Source: Alphaproteobacteria bacterium (GTDB taxonomy: Bacteria > Pseudomonadota > Alphaproteobacteria > Rhizobiales > Aestuariivirgaceae). Taken from it: a stretch of DNA of 6,070 bases. Position 1 is the first letter of the stretch; every line of letters starts with the position of its first letter. Of the stretch, positions 1 through 5,449 are shown in pieces. Position numbers and translations under genes: made by a program. The DNA is taken from the NCBI GenBank assembly GCA_026400595.1, contig JAPLOT010000159.1, positions 1 to 6,070 of the forward strand, given 5' to 3'. Below the pieces are notes generated by a model. That model was not told the DNA's origin. It searched no databases and was given only the letters and a program-made list of their open reading frames with translations.

Positions 1-1213
1 TCCACCGAATAGAGCTGCGGGCCGCCGTTCTCGCCGGGCGAATCGCGGAAGAACATGAGCACGCGGCTGTTGGGCGCCCAGGTGGGGCCCTCGTTGTGGA
101 AGCCCTCGGTGAGAATGCGCTCGCCCGATCCGTCGGGGCGCATGACGCCGATGGCGAATTTTCCGCCGCCCTGCTTGGTGAAGGCGATGTACTGGCCGTC
201 CGGCGACCACACCGGCGTGGAATAGCGGCCGTTGCCGAAGCTGATGCGGGTCTGGCCCGATCCATCGGCGCCCATCACGTAGATCTGCTGGGTGCCCCCG
301 CGGTCGGACTCGAAGGTGATCTGGCTGCCATCCGGCGAATAGCTGGGCGCGGTGTTGATGGCCGGCACGTTGGTCAGCTGGCGCAGGCCGCGCGAGCGCA
401 GGTCGAGCTCGAAGATGTTCGAGTTGCCGCCATCCTGAAGGCTCATGATGACGCGCTGGCCATCGGGCGAGAAGCGCGGCGAGAAGCTCATGTTGGGGAA
501 TTCGCCGACGATCTCGCGCTGCCGCGTGTCGATGTTCATCAGATAGACCCGCGGCGTGTCGTTGCCGAAGGACATGTAAGTGATCTCGTTGGTGGAGGGC
601 GAGAAACGCGGCGTCAGCACCAGTTCATTGCCATCGGTGAGCGGGCGCGGGTTGTATCCGTCCTGGTCCATGATGGCGAGTTTCTTGATGCGCTGGCTCT
701 TGGGGCCCTCTTCCTGCACGAAGACGACGCGCGTGTCGAAATAGCCGTCGATGCCGGTGAGCGACTTGTAGATCACGTCGGAGATCAGATGCCCGATGCG
801 GCGCAGGTTCTTCGGGGTGGTGGTGAATTGCTGGGCCGCCAGCTGCTGCTGGGTGTTCACGTCCCACAGGCGGAATTCGGCCCTCACCTTGCCGCCCTCG
901 AGAAAGACCTGGCCGGTAACCAGCGCCTTGGCGTTGATCTGCCGCCAGTCGCCGAAGCGCGGCGGCGTGTTGAAATCGCTGATCTGCTCGATGAAGGAGG
1001 CCGGGTCGATCGGCGCGAAATAGCCCGAGCGCCCGAGATTGTTGGTGATCACACCATTGATGGTGGTGCCCGCCTCTTCGGCCCCGCCCCCGACGAGGAA
1101 CGGCGCAATGGCGATGGGCTGCGGATCGACGCGTCCGCCAGTGCGAGAATGGCGCGCCGGGTGCTGTGGGCGGCGTGGCGTGACAGGGTCATGGTGCTGC
1201 GGGTTCCGGTCAT
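1..1213 (-). CDS. tolB: Tol-Pal system protein TolB, 3' end cut by window edge, 5' end out of frame
   Basis: TolB is the periplasmic beta-propeller protein that binds Pal and TolA in the Tol-Pal envelope machine. From about 1142 down to base 1 one frame reads a continuous TolB body of some 380 codons. The N-terminal domain comes first (DPQPIAIAPF, then NNLGRSGYFAPIDP and RFGDWRQINAKALVTGQV). It is followed by propeller repeats of the PD40 type (TPRFSPSTNEITYMSF, SPRFSPDGQRVIMSL, APSYSPDGSQITFESDRGG, TPVWSPDGQYIAFTK). The last 25 or so residues lie outside the window. The natural start, ATG at 1213-1211 (a second ATG is at 1192), opens a peptide with a basic signal-peptide n-region ending in Arg-Arg and then AILALA. 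That frame differs from the body frame and stops at 1049. The body frame has no ATG, GTG or TTG between the tolA stop and GTG 1052. The gene is therefore not one open frame as written. Family identity is very sure; functionality is doubtful. Confidence 0.9.
1128..1142 (-). other. Inferred frameshift/deletion junction in the tolB signal-peptide region
   Basis: Upstream of here the ATG-1213 frame encodes the start of a signal peptide (RRAILALA). Downstream the TolB body (GGRVDPQPIAI) is read in another frame. TolB precursors normally have a full hydrophobic core, a cleavage site and a short strand before this point. Here almost nothing lies between the n-region and the mature domain. The simplest reading is loss of some tens of bases whose number is not a multiple of three. 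The exact breakpoint cannot be fixed without a relative's sequence. Confidence 0.7.
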
Positions 1214-1220
1214 CTGTCGA

Positions 1221-1236
1221 ACATCATGACATCATG
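1221..1236 (-). repeat. Perfect 8-bp tandem duplication at the tolA stop codon
   Basis: The plus strand reads ACATCATG twice with no gap; on the coding strand this is CATGATGT twice. It contains the last tolA codons and the stop. With a single copy tolA would read on as Met-Met-Phe-Asp-Arg-stop, and its TGA would overlap the tolB ATG at 1213 in the usual ATGA arrangement. This makes the second copy look like a later insertion. Confidence 0.8.
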
Positions 1237-2117
1237 TTCGGGTTGAAGTTCAGGATGAGGTCCTTCCACAGGTCATACTGCTCCTGCGGGAGAAAATCGT
1301 AGGACTGGCAGCCGAGGATGGCCGCCACGGTGGAGCGCGCCGTGGTTCCGAACAGCGGCTCGGCGGAACCATTCATCACCTGCGGCTCGCCGATGACGGT
1401 ACCGTCGGTGTTCAGCTGAAAGCGGACCCTGATGGTGATATTGGCCTCGCGGGCGCCGGGCGGCACCGACCAGCACTCCTGGATGCGCGACCGCAGCGCA
1501 TCGATGGCTGTGGCGGAGAGCACATTGTCCGTCCCCTGAAGATTTGCCTCGCTGGCGGCCGGATTGCCATCGGTTGCGGCAATGCTGGCGTCGGTCGTCT
1601 TTTCTTCGTTTTCCTTGTTGAGGAAGGCATCGTCGTTGAGGATCTCCTCAAGCTTGGCGACATCGAGCTCCGGCTTTTTCTTCTCGGGCTTCGGCTTTTC
1701 CTTGGGCTTGACCTCGGCCTTCTTGACCTCTTCCTTCTTCGGCTTTTCCTTCTTCGGCGCCGGCTCCTCGGCGACCGTTTCCTTGATCAGTTCCTTCAGC
1801 GCATCGGGCTCGGGCGGCGGCGGTTCGGCGGCCTTGGCTTCCTTGGCGGCCTTCTTGGTCTCCTCGGCGATCTTCGCCTGGGTGTCTTCCGGCTTCTTGA
1901 CGACCTCGGCCTTCTTTGGCGCCGGCGCCTCGACCGGCTTCGGCTCCTCGGCCTTGGTCATGGCCATCTGCTTGGTGGTGTCGCTGATCTTCGAGATATC
2001 GACCATCACCGCTTCCTGCGGCTTGATCTTGTAGGGGTTGGCCTCGGGCAACGTCACCAGCGCGGCGATCAGGATCGACGCGTGCAGCAGGAGCGACGTG
2101 GTGAGGCTGTACTTCAT
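1224..2117 (-). CDS. tolA: Tol-Pal system protein TolA
   Basis: TolA is the inner-membrane-anchored protein that spans the periplasm and passes TolQR motor energy to TolB and Pal. This 297-residue protein shows the three expected domains. Residues 6-23 are a hydrophobic anchor containing S-x3-H (S8, H12), like the TolA helix that contacts TolQ. Residues about 56-150 are a low-complexity Lys/Pro/Glu/Ala stalk. Residues about 198-297 are the C-terminal domain, with two cysteines (C215, C270) that match the usual disulfide pair and the family ending YDLWKDLILNFNPN. ATG 2117 lies one base after the tolR stop with only a weak ribosome site, so translation is probably coupled to tolR. The C-terminus (Met-Met-Ser-stop) is set by an 8-bp tandem duplication and may be a few residues shorter than the ancestral form. 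Identification is confident from architecture, C-terminal motifs and position. Confidence 0.93.
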   Translation of the reverse strand: MKYSLTTSLLLHASILIAALVTLPEANPYKIKPQEAVMVDISKISDTTKQMAMTKAEEPKPVEAPAPKKAEVVKKPEDTQAKIAEETKKAAKEAKAAEPPPPEPDALKELIKETVAEEPAPKKEKPKKEEVKKAEVKPKEKPKPEKKKPELDVAKLEEILNDDAFLNKENEEKTTDASIAATDGNPAASEANLQGTDNVLSATAIDALRSRIQECWSVPPGAREANITIRVRFQLNTDGTVIGEPQVMNGSAEPLFGTTARSTVAAILGCQSYDFLPQEQYDLWKDLILNFNPNMMS

Positions 2118-2118
2118 C

Positions 2119-2391
2119 TCAGTTTGCCGGCGCCTCGTCCTTGGTGGCGGTGATGAGCCCGATCTTGCGATAGCCGGCGCTGTTGAGCAGGCCCATCACT
2201 TCCATGACCCGGCCATAGGGCACGCTGGTGTCGGCACGCACGAAGAGCTGCTCCTCGTAGCCGGCCTTGGCGATGGCCGTCAGCTTGGAGGCGAGTTCGG
2301 CAAGCGGGATTGCGGTCTCCTGCAGGAACAGCGCGCCATCCTGCTGAACGCGCTGATAACCGCCCGCCGATCCGCCTGCCGAAGCACCCAT
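2119..2391 (-). CDS. tolR: Tol-Pal system protein TolR, internally deleted, no membrane helix
   Basis: TolR is an ExbD-family motor subunit. It normally has about 140-150 residues: a short cytoplasmic tail, one transmembrane helix with a proton-carrying Asp, and a periplasmic domain. This product has only 90 residues. It opens with a Gly/Ser/Ala tail (MGASAGGSAGG), then goes straight into the periplasmic domain at about residue 15 (VQQDGALFLQETAIPLAEL), followed by KAGYEEQLFVRAD and NSAGYRKIGLITA. The 'INVTP..DVMLVLLIIFMV'-type helix is absent from the DNA, not shifted to another frame: tolQ ends only 2 bp upstream and only 14 codons precede the periplasmic part. The simplest explanation is an in-frame deletion of about 50 codons near 2350. 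The protein should lack the proton-path Asp and would stay in the cytoplasm. Identity is strong; function as a motor subunit is unlikely unless the gap is a sequence error. Confidence 0.88.
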   Translation of the reverse strand: MGASAGGSAGGYQRVQQDGALFLQETAIPLAELASKLTAIAKAGYEEQLFVRADTSVPYGRVMEVMGLLNSAGYRKIGLITATKDEAPAN

Positions 2392-2393
2392 CG

Positions 2394-3101
2394 CTATACC
2401 CGCTCGTCCAGTTGCCGCGAGATGATCGCCGAGAACTCATCGGCAAAATTCTCCAGCCGCGAGCCGATGCGGCCCGTGTCGGCGGTGAACATGTTGTAGA
2501 AGATTGTCGCCGGTATGGCGGCAACGAGGCCGATGGCCGTGGCAAAGAGCGCCTCGGCGATGCCGGGGGCCACCACCGCAAGATTGGTATTCTGCGAATT
2601 GGCGATGGCCTGGAAGGAGACCATGATGCCCCAGACCGTGCCGAAGAGGCCGATGAAGGGCGCGGCCGAGCCGGTGGTCGCCAGGAAAAGCAGGCGCGCC
2701 TCGACGTCGTGCATCTCTTTCTGGATCTGCACGTCCATCACCTTCTCGATGCGCTTCTGGACGCCGTGGAAGCCGGCCCGCATGGCCGCTTCCTGGCTGC
2801 GCTTCCATTCGCGCATGGCCGCCATGAAGATGGCCGCCAGCCCGACGGTCGGCCGGTTGCCCAGCGAGATGTAGAGATCCTCGAGCGACTGGCCCGACCA
2901 GAAATTCTGCTCGAAACGGTCATTGGCGGCGTTCATCTTCCGCATGGCAAAGAACTTCTCGATGATGATGGCCCAGCTCCACACCGACGACAGGGCAAGC
3001 CCCAGCATGACCAGCTTGACGACCCAGCTCGCCTGCATGACGAGGTGCCAGAGCGAGATGTGCCCTGTCTGCGCAACTGTTTCGACCGCTACCGGATCCA
3101 T
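2394..3101 (-). CDS. tolQ: Tol-Pal system proton channel subunit TolQ
   Basis: TolQ is the MotA/TolQ/ExbB-family inner-membrane subunit that forms the proton channel with TolR and drives TolA. The 235-residue product has full family length. Helix 1 is at about 27-50 (KLVMLGLALSSVWSWAIIIEKF). A large cytoplasmic loop follows, with FWSGQSLEDLY and AAMREWKRS. Helix 2 is at about 137-167 (GLFGTVWGIMVSFQAI) and helix 3 at about 175-205 (APGIAEALFATAIGLVAAIPA). T155 and T188 match the conserved channel threonines. ATG 3101 is chosen over an upstream in-frame ATG at 3221 because it has a strong AAGGA site at the right distance and begins where the family begins; the longer form would add 40 unrelated residues. 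The stop is 2 bp before tolR, so coupling is likely. No damage is visible, in contrast to tolR and tolB. Confidence 0.95.
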   Translation of the reverse strand: MDPVAVETVAQTGHISLWHLVMQASWVVKLVMLGLALSSVWSWAIIIEKFFAMRKMNAANDRFEQNFWSGQSLEDLYISLGNRPTVGLAAIFMAAMREWKRSQEAAMRAGFHGVQKRIEKVMDVQIQKEMHDVEARLLFLATTGSAAPFIGLFGTVWGIMVSFQAIANSQNTNLAVVAPGIAEALFATAIGLVAAIPATIFYNMFTADTGRIGSRLENFADEFSAIISRQLDERV

Positions 3102-3105
3102 CCTG

Positions 3106-3112
3106 TCCTTCC
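3106..3112 (-). promoter_or_regulatory. Ribosome binding site of tolQ
   Basis: The coding strand reads GGAAGGA four bases before ATG 3101. This is the best Shine-Dalgarno match in the tol genes here, and it decides the tolQ start against the upstream in-frame ATG at 3221. Confidence 0.75.
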
Positions 3113-3121
3113 ATCCGCGCC

Positions 3122-3142
3122 CGGAAGCCAATTCAGCTTCCG
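3122..3142 (-). repeat. 7-bp inverted repeat in the tolQ leader
   Basis: The arms CGGAAGC and GCTTCCG are perfect complements around a 7-base loop. In the transcript the hairpin would end 9 bases before the GGAAGGA ribosome site of tolQ. It could influence tolQ translation or mark an operator; there is no T-tract, so it is not a terminator. Confidence 0.5.
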
Positions 3143-3215
3143 CCGCCCCTGCGCACCACACCCTTTGGGAGATGTGCCCTGAAACATGCCAAATCTGTCG
3201 AAACTGCGGCGATTC

Positions 3216-3229
3216 GGGCACTTATGCCC
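3216..3229. repeat. 5-bp inverted repeat GGGCA-N4-TGCCC
   Basis: GGGCA and TGCCC flank a 4-base loop in the middle of the ybgC-tolQ gap. It is short, with one wobble pair beyond the stem. It could be a protein-binding site or chance. Confidence 0.35.
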
Positions 3230-3237
3230 AAAACGGC

Positions 3238-3275
3238 AGTGGAGCCGGCCGTTCCCAGCCCGCTCTGCCTCCACT
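3238..3275 (-). repeat. 7-bp inverted repeat after ybgC, weak terminator-like
   Basis: AGTGGAG and CTCCACT form a perfect 7-bp stem around a 24-base GC-rich loop. It begins about 25 bases after the ybgC stop. On the coding strand four T's (3233-3230) follow the stem after GCCG. The tract is short and the loop long, so it would be a weak attenuator at most and is no clear barrier between ybgC and tolQ. Confidence 0.35.
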
Positions 3276-3300
3276 TGACGGAAACATGGTTAAGGTCGTG

Positions 3301-3744
3301 TTACGATCCTGATTCCCCACGGGAATTCAGCGCGAGCAGCAAGTCCGGCGCAAATCGGCGCGGTCGCCCCCGCGCATCGATCAGCGCGACCGTCACCTGG
3401 GCCTGAAAGATCGGGGTTCCGTCGCGGTTTACCCGCTGGTCGAGCACGAGCCGGGCCCCGCCTGTTTCGGCCAGCCGCGTCTCGACCTCGAGCAGGTCGT
3501 CCAGCCGCGCCGGGCGCAGGAAATCGCAGGTCATGCGGCGGACGACGAAGAAGGCATCCGTCATCGCGCTCTGATGAACGCCGCGCAGGCGGAGGAAATC
3601 GGTCCGGCCGCGCTCGCAGTATTTCAGATAGTTGGCGTGATAGACCACGCCGCCGGCGTCGGTATCCTCGTAATAGACCCGCACCGGAAGCACATGCAAC
3701 CCGCCCCGGCCGTGCCCGGCGATATGGGGCCAGCGTTCAGTCAT
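3301..3744 (-). CDS. ybgC: Tol-Pal-associated acyl-CoA thioesterase YbgC
   Basis: YbgC is a cytoplasmic hotdog-fold thioesterase of the 4HBT family that hydrolyses acyl-CoA esters and is almost always encoded next to tolQ. The 147-residue product carries the family active-site block at residues 24-48 (YYEDTDAGGVVYHANYLKY, then ERGRTD). D29 matches the catalytic Asp18 of the E. coli protein, and H36 lies in the conserved YHA. FVVRR and CDFLRPARLDDLLEVET follow as expected. I start at ATG 3744 (MTERWPHIAG), which overlaps the ruvB end by 8 bp. An in-frame ATG at 3822 would add 26 arginine-rich residues read out of frame from ruvB and is not credible. The overlap argues for cotranscription and coupling with ruvB. 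The protein seems intact. Confidence 0.93.
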   Translation of the reverse strand: MTERWPHIAGHGRGGLHVLPVRVYYEDTDAGGVVYHANYLKYCERGRTDFLRLRGVHQSAMTDAFFVVRRMTCDFLRPARLDDLLEVETRLAETGGARLVLDQRVNRDGTPIFQAQVTVALIDARGRPRRFAPDLLLALNSRGESGS

Positions 3745-4780
3745 CGCCGCCGTCCAGGGGCAGCAGGCCCTGCGCAATCTCCGGACGCTGCGGCACCGCG
3801 AGGCCCAGATGGCGGAAGGCATGGGCGGTCAGCAGCCGCCCGCGCGGCGTGCGGTTGAGGAATCCCAATTGCAGCAGATAGGGCTCGACAATGTCCTCGA
3901 TGGCGTCGCGCGCTTCCGACAGCGAGGCGGCGATGGTGTCGATGCCCACCGGGCCGCCGCCGAAGTTGCCGGCACTGCAGGCGAGATAGCGGTGGTCGAG
4001 GGCATCCAGCCCGCGGTCGTCAACATCGAGGCTGCGCAGTGCCCTGTCGGCTGCGGCGCGGTCGATGGTCGCGGTGCCGGCCACGGCGGCAAAATCGCGC
4101 ACCCGGCGCAACAGCCGTCCGGCGATGCGGGGCGTGCCGCGCGAGCGCTTGGCGATCTCGCGCGCGCCATCCTCCGAGACGCTCACCTGCATGACCCGCG
4201 CGCCGCGCTTCACGATCTCGAGGAGCTCGTCCTCGGCGTAGAAGTCGAGCCGGACGGGAATGCCGAAGCGGTCGCGCAGCGGCGTGGTGAGAAGGCCGGT
4301 GCGCGTCGTGGCGCCGACGAGGGTGAACTTCGCAAGGTCGATGCGGACCGAGCGGGCCGCGGGGCCCTCGCCGATGATGAGGTCGAGCTGGAAATCCTCC
4401 ATCGCCGGATAGAGGACCTCCTCCACCGCCGGGTTCAGGCGATGGATCTCGTCGATGAAGAGCACGTCGCGCTCTTCGAGATTGGTAAGGAGCGCCGCCA
4501 GGTCACCCGCCTTGGCGATGACGGGGCCCGAGGTGGCCTTGAAGTTGACGCCCAGCTCGCGCGACATGATCTGCGCCAGCGTCGTCTTTCCGAGGCCGGG
4601 AGGACCGGCGAAGAGCACGTGATCCAGCGCCTCGCCGCGCGCCTTGGCCGCCTCGATGAAGACGCGCAGGTTCTGCTTGGCCTTGGACTGGCCGACGAAT
4701 TCCTCAAGCCGCTGCGGCCGGAGATGCGTGTCGATGGCATCTTCCGGGATCTTCTCGCGGCCGGTGAGACGGGTGTTCAT
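3737..4780 (-). CDS. ruvB: Holliday junction branch migration ATPase RuvB
   Basis: RuvB is the hexameric AAA+ motor that, loaded by RuvA, drives branch migration of Holliday junctions in recombinational repair. The 347-residue product has Walker A GPPGLGKTT (59-67), Walker B LFIDE (107-111), sensor 1 GATT (156-159), the arginine-finger segment PLRDRFG (167-173) and sensor 2 around R218 in GTPRIAGRLLRR. The C-terminal winged-helix domain ends with GFLNRTPRGRLLT (306-318). All ATPase residues I can check are intact. ATG 4780 overlaps the ruvA stop as ATGA and has an AAGGA site six bases upstream inside ruvA, so both coupling and independent initiation are supported. Its end overlaps ybgC by 8 bp. 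Length and motifs are standard. Confidence 0.97.
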   Translation of the reverse strand: MNTRLTGREKIPEDAIDTHLRPQRLEEFVGQSKAKQNLRVFIEAAKARGEALDHVLFAGPPGLGKTTLAQIMSRELGVNFKATSGPVIAKAGDLAALLTNLEERDVLFIDEIHRLNPAVEEVLYPAMEDFQLDLIIGEGPAARSVRIDLAKFTLVGATTRTGLLTTPLRDRFGIPVRLDFYAEDELLEIVKRGARVMQVSVSEDGAREIAKRSRGTPRIAGRLLRRVRDFAAVAGTATIDRAAADRALRSLDVDDRGLDALDHRYLACSAGNFGGGPVGIDTIAASLSEARDAIEDIVEPYLLQLGFLNRTPRGRLLTAHAFRHLGLAVPQRPEIAQGLLPLDGGDD

Positions 4781-5394
4781 GCCAGCGCCAGTTCCTTGAG
4801 CGCCAGCCGGATGAGTTTTTCCGTGGGCTGATCATCGCCCGCCTTGCGCAGGGCCGCGGCCACTGCCGCTCCAGCCTGGGTCTGGCCATAGCCGAGGTTG
4901 ACCAGCGCTGAAACCGCGTCCGCCGCGGCGGTGGGCTGGGGCGCATCGAGGTCGGCCTGCAGCCTGGCCAGCGTGGCATCGGAGGCGGCGAAGCTGGGCG
5001 CCTTGTCCTTGAGTTCCAGCACGATGCGTTCGGCCAGCTTGCGGCCCACGCCATTGGCGCGGCCGATCATCGCCTTGTCCTGCATGGCGATGGCATTGCC
5101 GACCTCATGCACCGAGAGGGTGGAGAGAATGGCCAGCGCCACCTTGGTGCCGACCCCCTGCACCGACTGCAGCAGGCGGAACCAGTCGCGCTCGAGCGTG
5201 GAGGCAAAGCCGACGAGGCGGATCATGTCCTGGCTGACCAGCATCTCGGTGTGGATTTCCGCGAACTCGCCCTGGCCCGGCAGGGCCTGCAGCGTGCGCG
5301 ACGAGCAGGCCACGTGATAGCCCACGCCGTTTACGTCGATCACCACCCAGTCGGGTCCGTAAGCGTCGATCCGGCCCTTGAGTTTTGCGATCAT
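4777..5394 (-). CDS. ruvA: Holliday junction DNA-binding protein RuvA
   Basis: RuvA tetramers clamp the four-way junction and load RuvB rings. The 205-residue product begins MIAKLKGRI and shows the OB-fold domain I (about 1-64, with VNGVGYHV). Domain II carries two helix-hairpin-helix motifs (LLQSVQGVGTKVALAIL at 74-90; ANGVGRKLAERIVLELK at 113-129). After a flexible linker comes domain III (about 156-205, SALVNLGYGQTQAGAAV), which binds RuvB. The acidic pin loop reads S54-Q55-D56, where E. coli has R-E-D, so one of the two pin acids is a glutamine. The stop overlaps ruvB by 4 bp (ATGA). The start has only a weak GGGA ribosome site. A LexA-type box and candidate promoter lie about 40-55 bp upstream, so SOS induction of ruvAB is likely. 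Confidence 0.96.
   Translation of the reverse strand: MIAKLKGRIDAYGPDWVVIDVNGVGYHVACSSRTLQALPGQGEFAEIHTEMLVSQDMIRLVGFASTLERDWFRLLQSVQGVGTKVALAILSTLSVHEVGNAIAMQDKAMIGRANGVGRKLAERIVLELKDKAPSFAASDATLARLQADLDAPQPTAAADAVSALVNLGYGQTQAGAAVAAALRKAGDDQPTEKLIRLALKELALA
4787..4791 (-). promoter_or_regulatory. Ribosome binding site of ruvB inside ruvA
   Basis: AAGGA on the coding strand lies within the last codons of ruvA, six bases before ATG 4780. It confirms the ruvB start at the ATGA overlap. Confidence 0.7.
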
Positions 5395-5416
5395 CGGCGA
5401 GTCCCGTTGCTATGCC

Positions 5417-5445
5417 CTGCTACTGCTCAAGCCAGAACAAGTCAA
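5417..5445 (-). promoter_or_regulatory. Candidate ruvA promoter under LexA control
   Basis: On the coding strand TTGACT (5445-5440) matches five of six bases of a sigma-70 -35 box. Seventeen bases on is TAGCAG (5422-5417), a poor -10 box (three of six). The -35 lies in the spacer of the LexA-type repeat, so a bound repressor would block it. Transcription would start near 5410, some 16 bases before ruvA. Confidence 0.45.
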
Positions 5446-5449
5446 GAAC
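5435..5449 (-). promoter_or_regulatory. LexA/SOS box, GTTC-N7-GTTC
   Basis: The plus strand has GAAC, seven bases, GAAC; the coding strand reads GTTC-TTGACTT-GTTC. This direct repeat is the established LexA recognition form in Alphaproteobacteria, unlike the E. coli CTG-N10-CAG palindrome. It spans the last ruvC codons and stop, 41-55 bases before the ruvA start. The eight fixed bases would be met by chance only about once per 33 kb with both strands counted at even base composition, so this position is telling. Confidence 0.75.

Larger units (their letters stand above)
3102..3300 (-). other. ybgC-tolQ intergenic leader (199 bp)
   Basis: This is the only sizeable gap in the window and the natural place for a tol promoter. 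I find no convincing -35/-10 pair on the coding strand. It does hold three small inverted repeats (3122-3142, 3216-3229, 3238-3275), a weak CCC-AAA-GGG hairpin near 3156-3175, a TTAACCAT sequence at 3286-3293 just after the ybgC stop, and the tolQ ribosome site. Short open frames in it show no recognisable protein. Confidence 0.6.

Noticed and set aside
96..1229. Long plus-strand open frame (377 codons) opposite tolB
   Set aside because: It is the antisense shadow of the TolB body in GC-rich DNA; its composition (Ala, Arg, Val, Asp) is typical of such frames and no domain is visible.
1564..2034. Plus-strand Ser/Phe/Gly-rich, membrane-like open frame
   Set aside because: It is the complement of the Lys/Glu/Pro codons of the TolA stalk; the apparent hydrophobicity is an artefact of reverse-complementing those codons.
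2310..3182. Plus-strand open frame (290 codons) opposite tolQ
   Set aside because: Antisense shadow rich in His, Asp, Arg and Pro; tolQ explains the conservation.
3185..3205. Possible sigma-54 site (TTGGCATG) on the coding strand in the tolQ leader
   Set aside because: The -12 half (TTGCA/T) is missing at the required spacing.
3102..3221. Forty-residue N-terminal extension of TolQ from ATG 3221
   Set aside because: The extra residues do not resemble TolQ, and a strong ribosome site supports ATG 3101.
3274..3303. Plus-strand TTGACG as a -35 box of a divergent promoter
   Set aside because: The hexamer 17 bases on (GTGTTA) is poor, and no plus-strand gene follows.
3809..4831. Long plus-strand open frame (340 codons) opposite ruvB
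   Set aside because: It mirrors ruvB and runs into the ruvA end, shows no recognisable fold, and RuvB's motifs fully account for the sequence.
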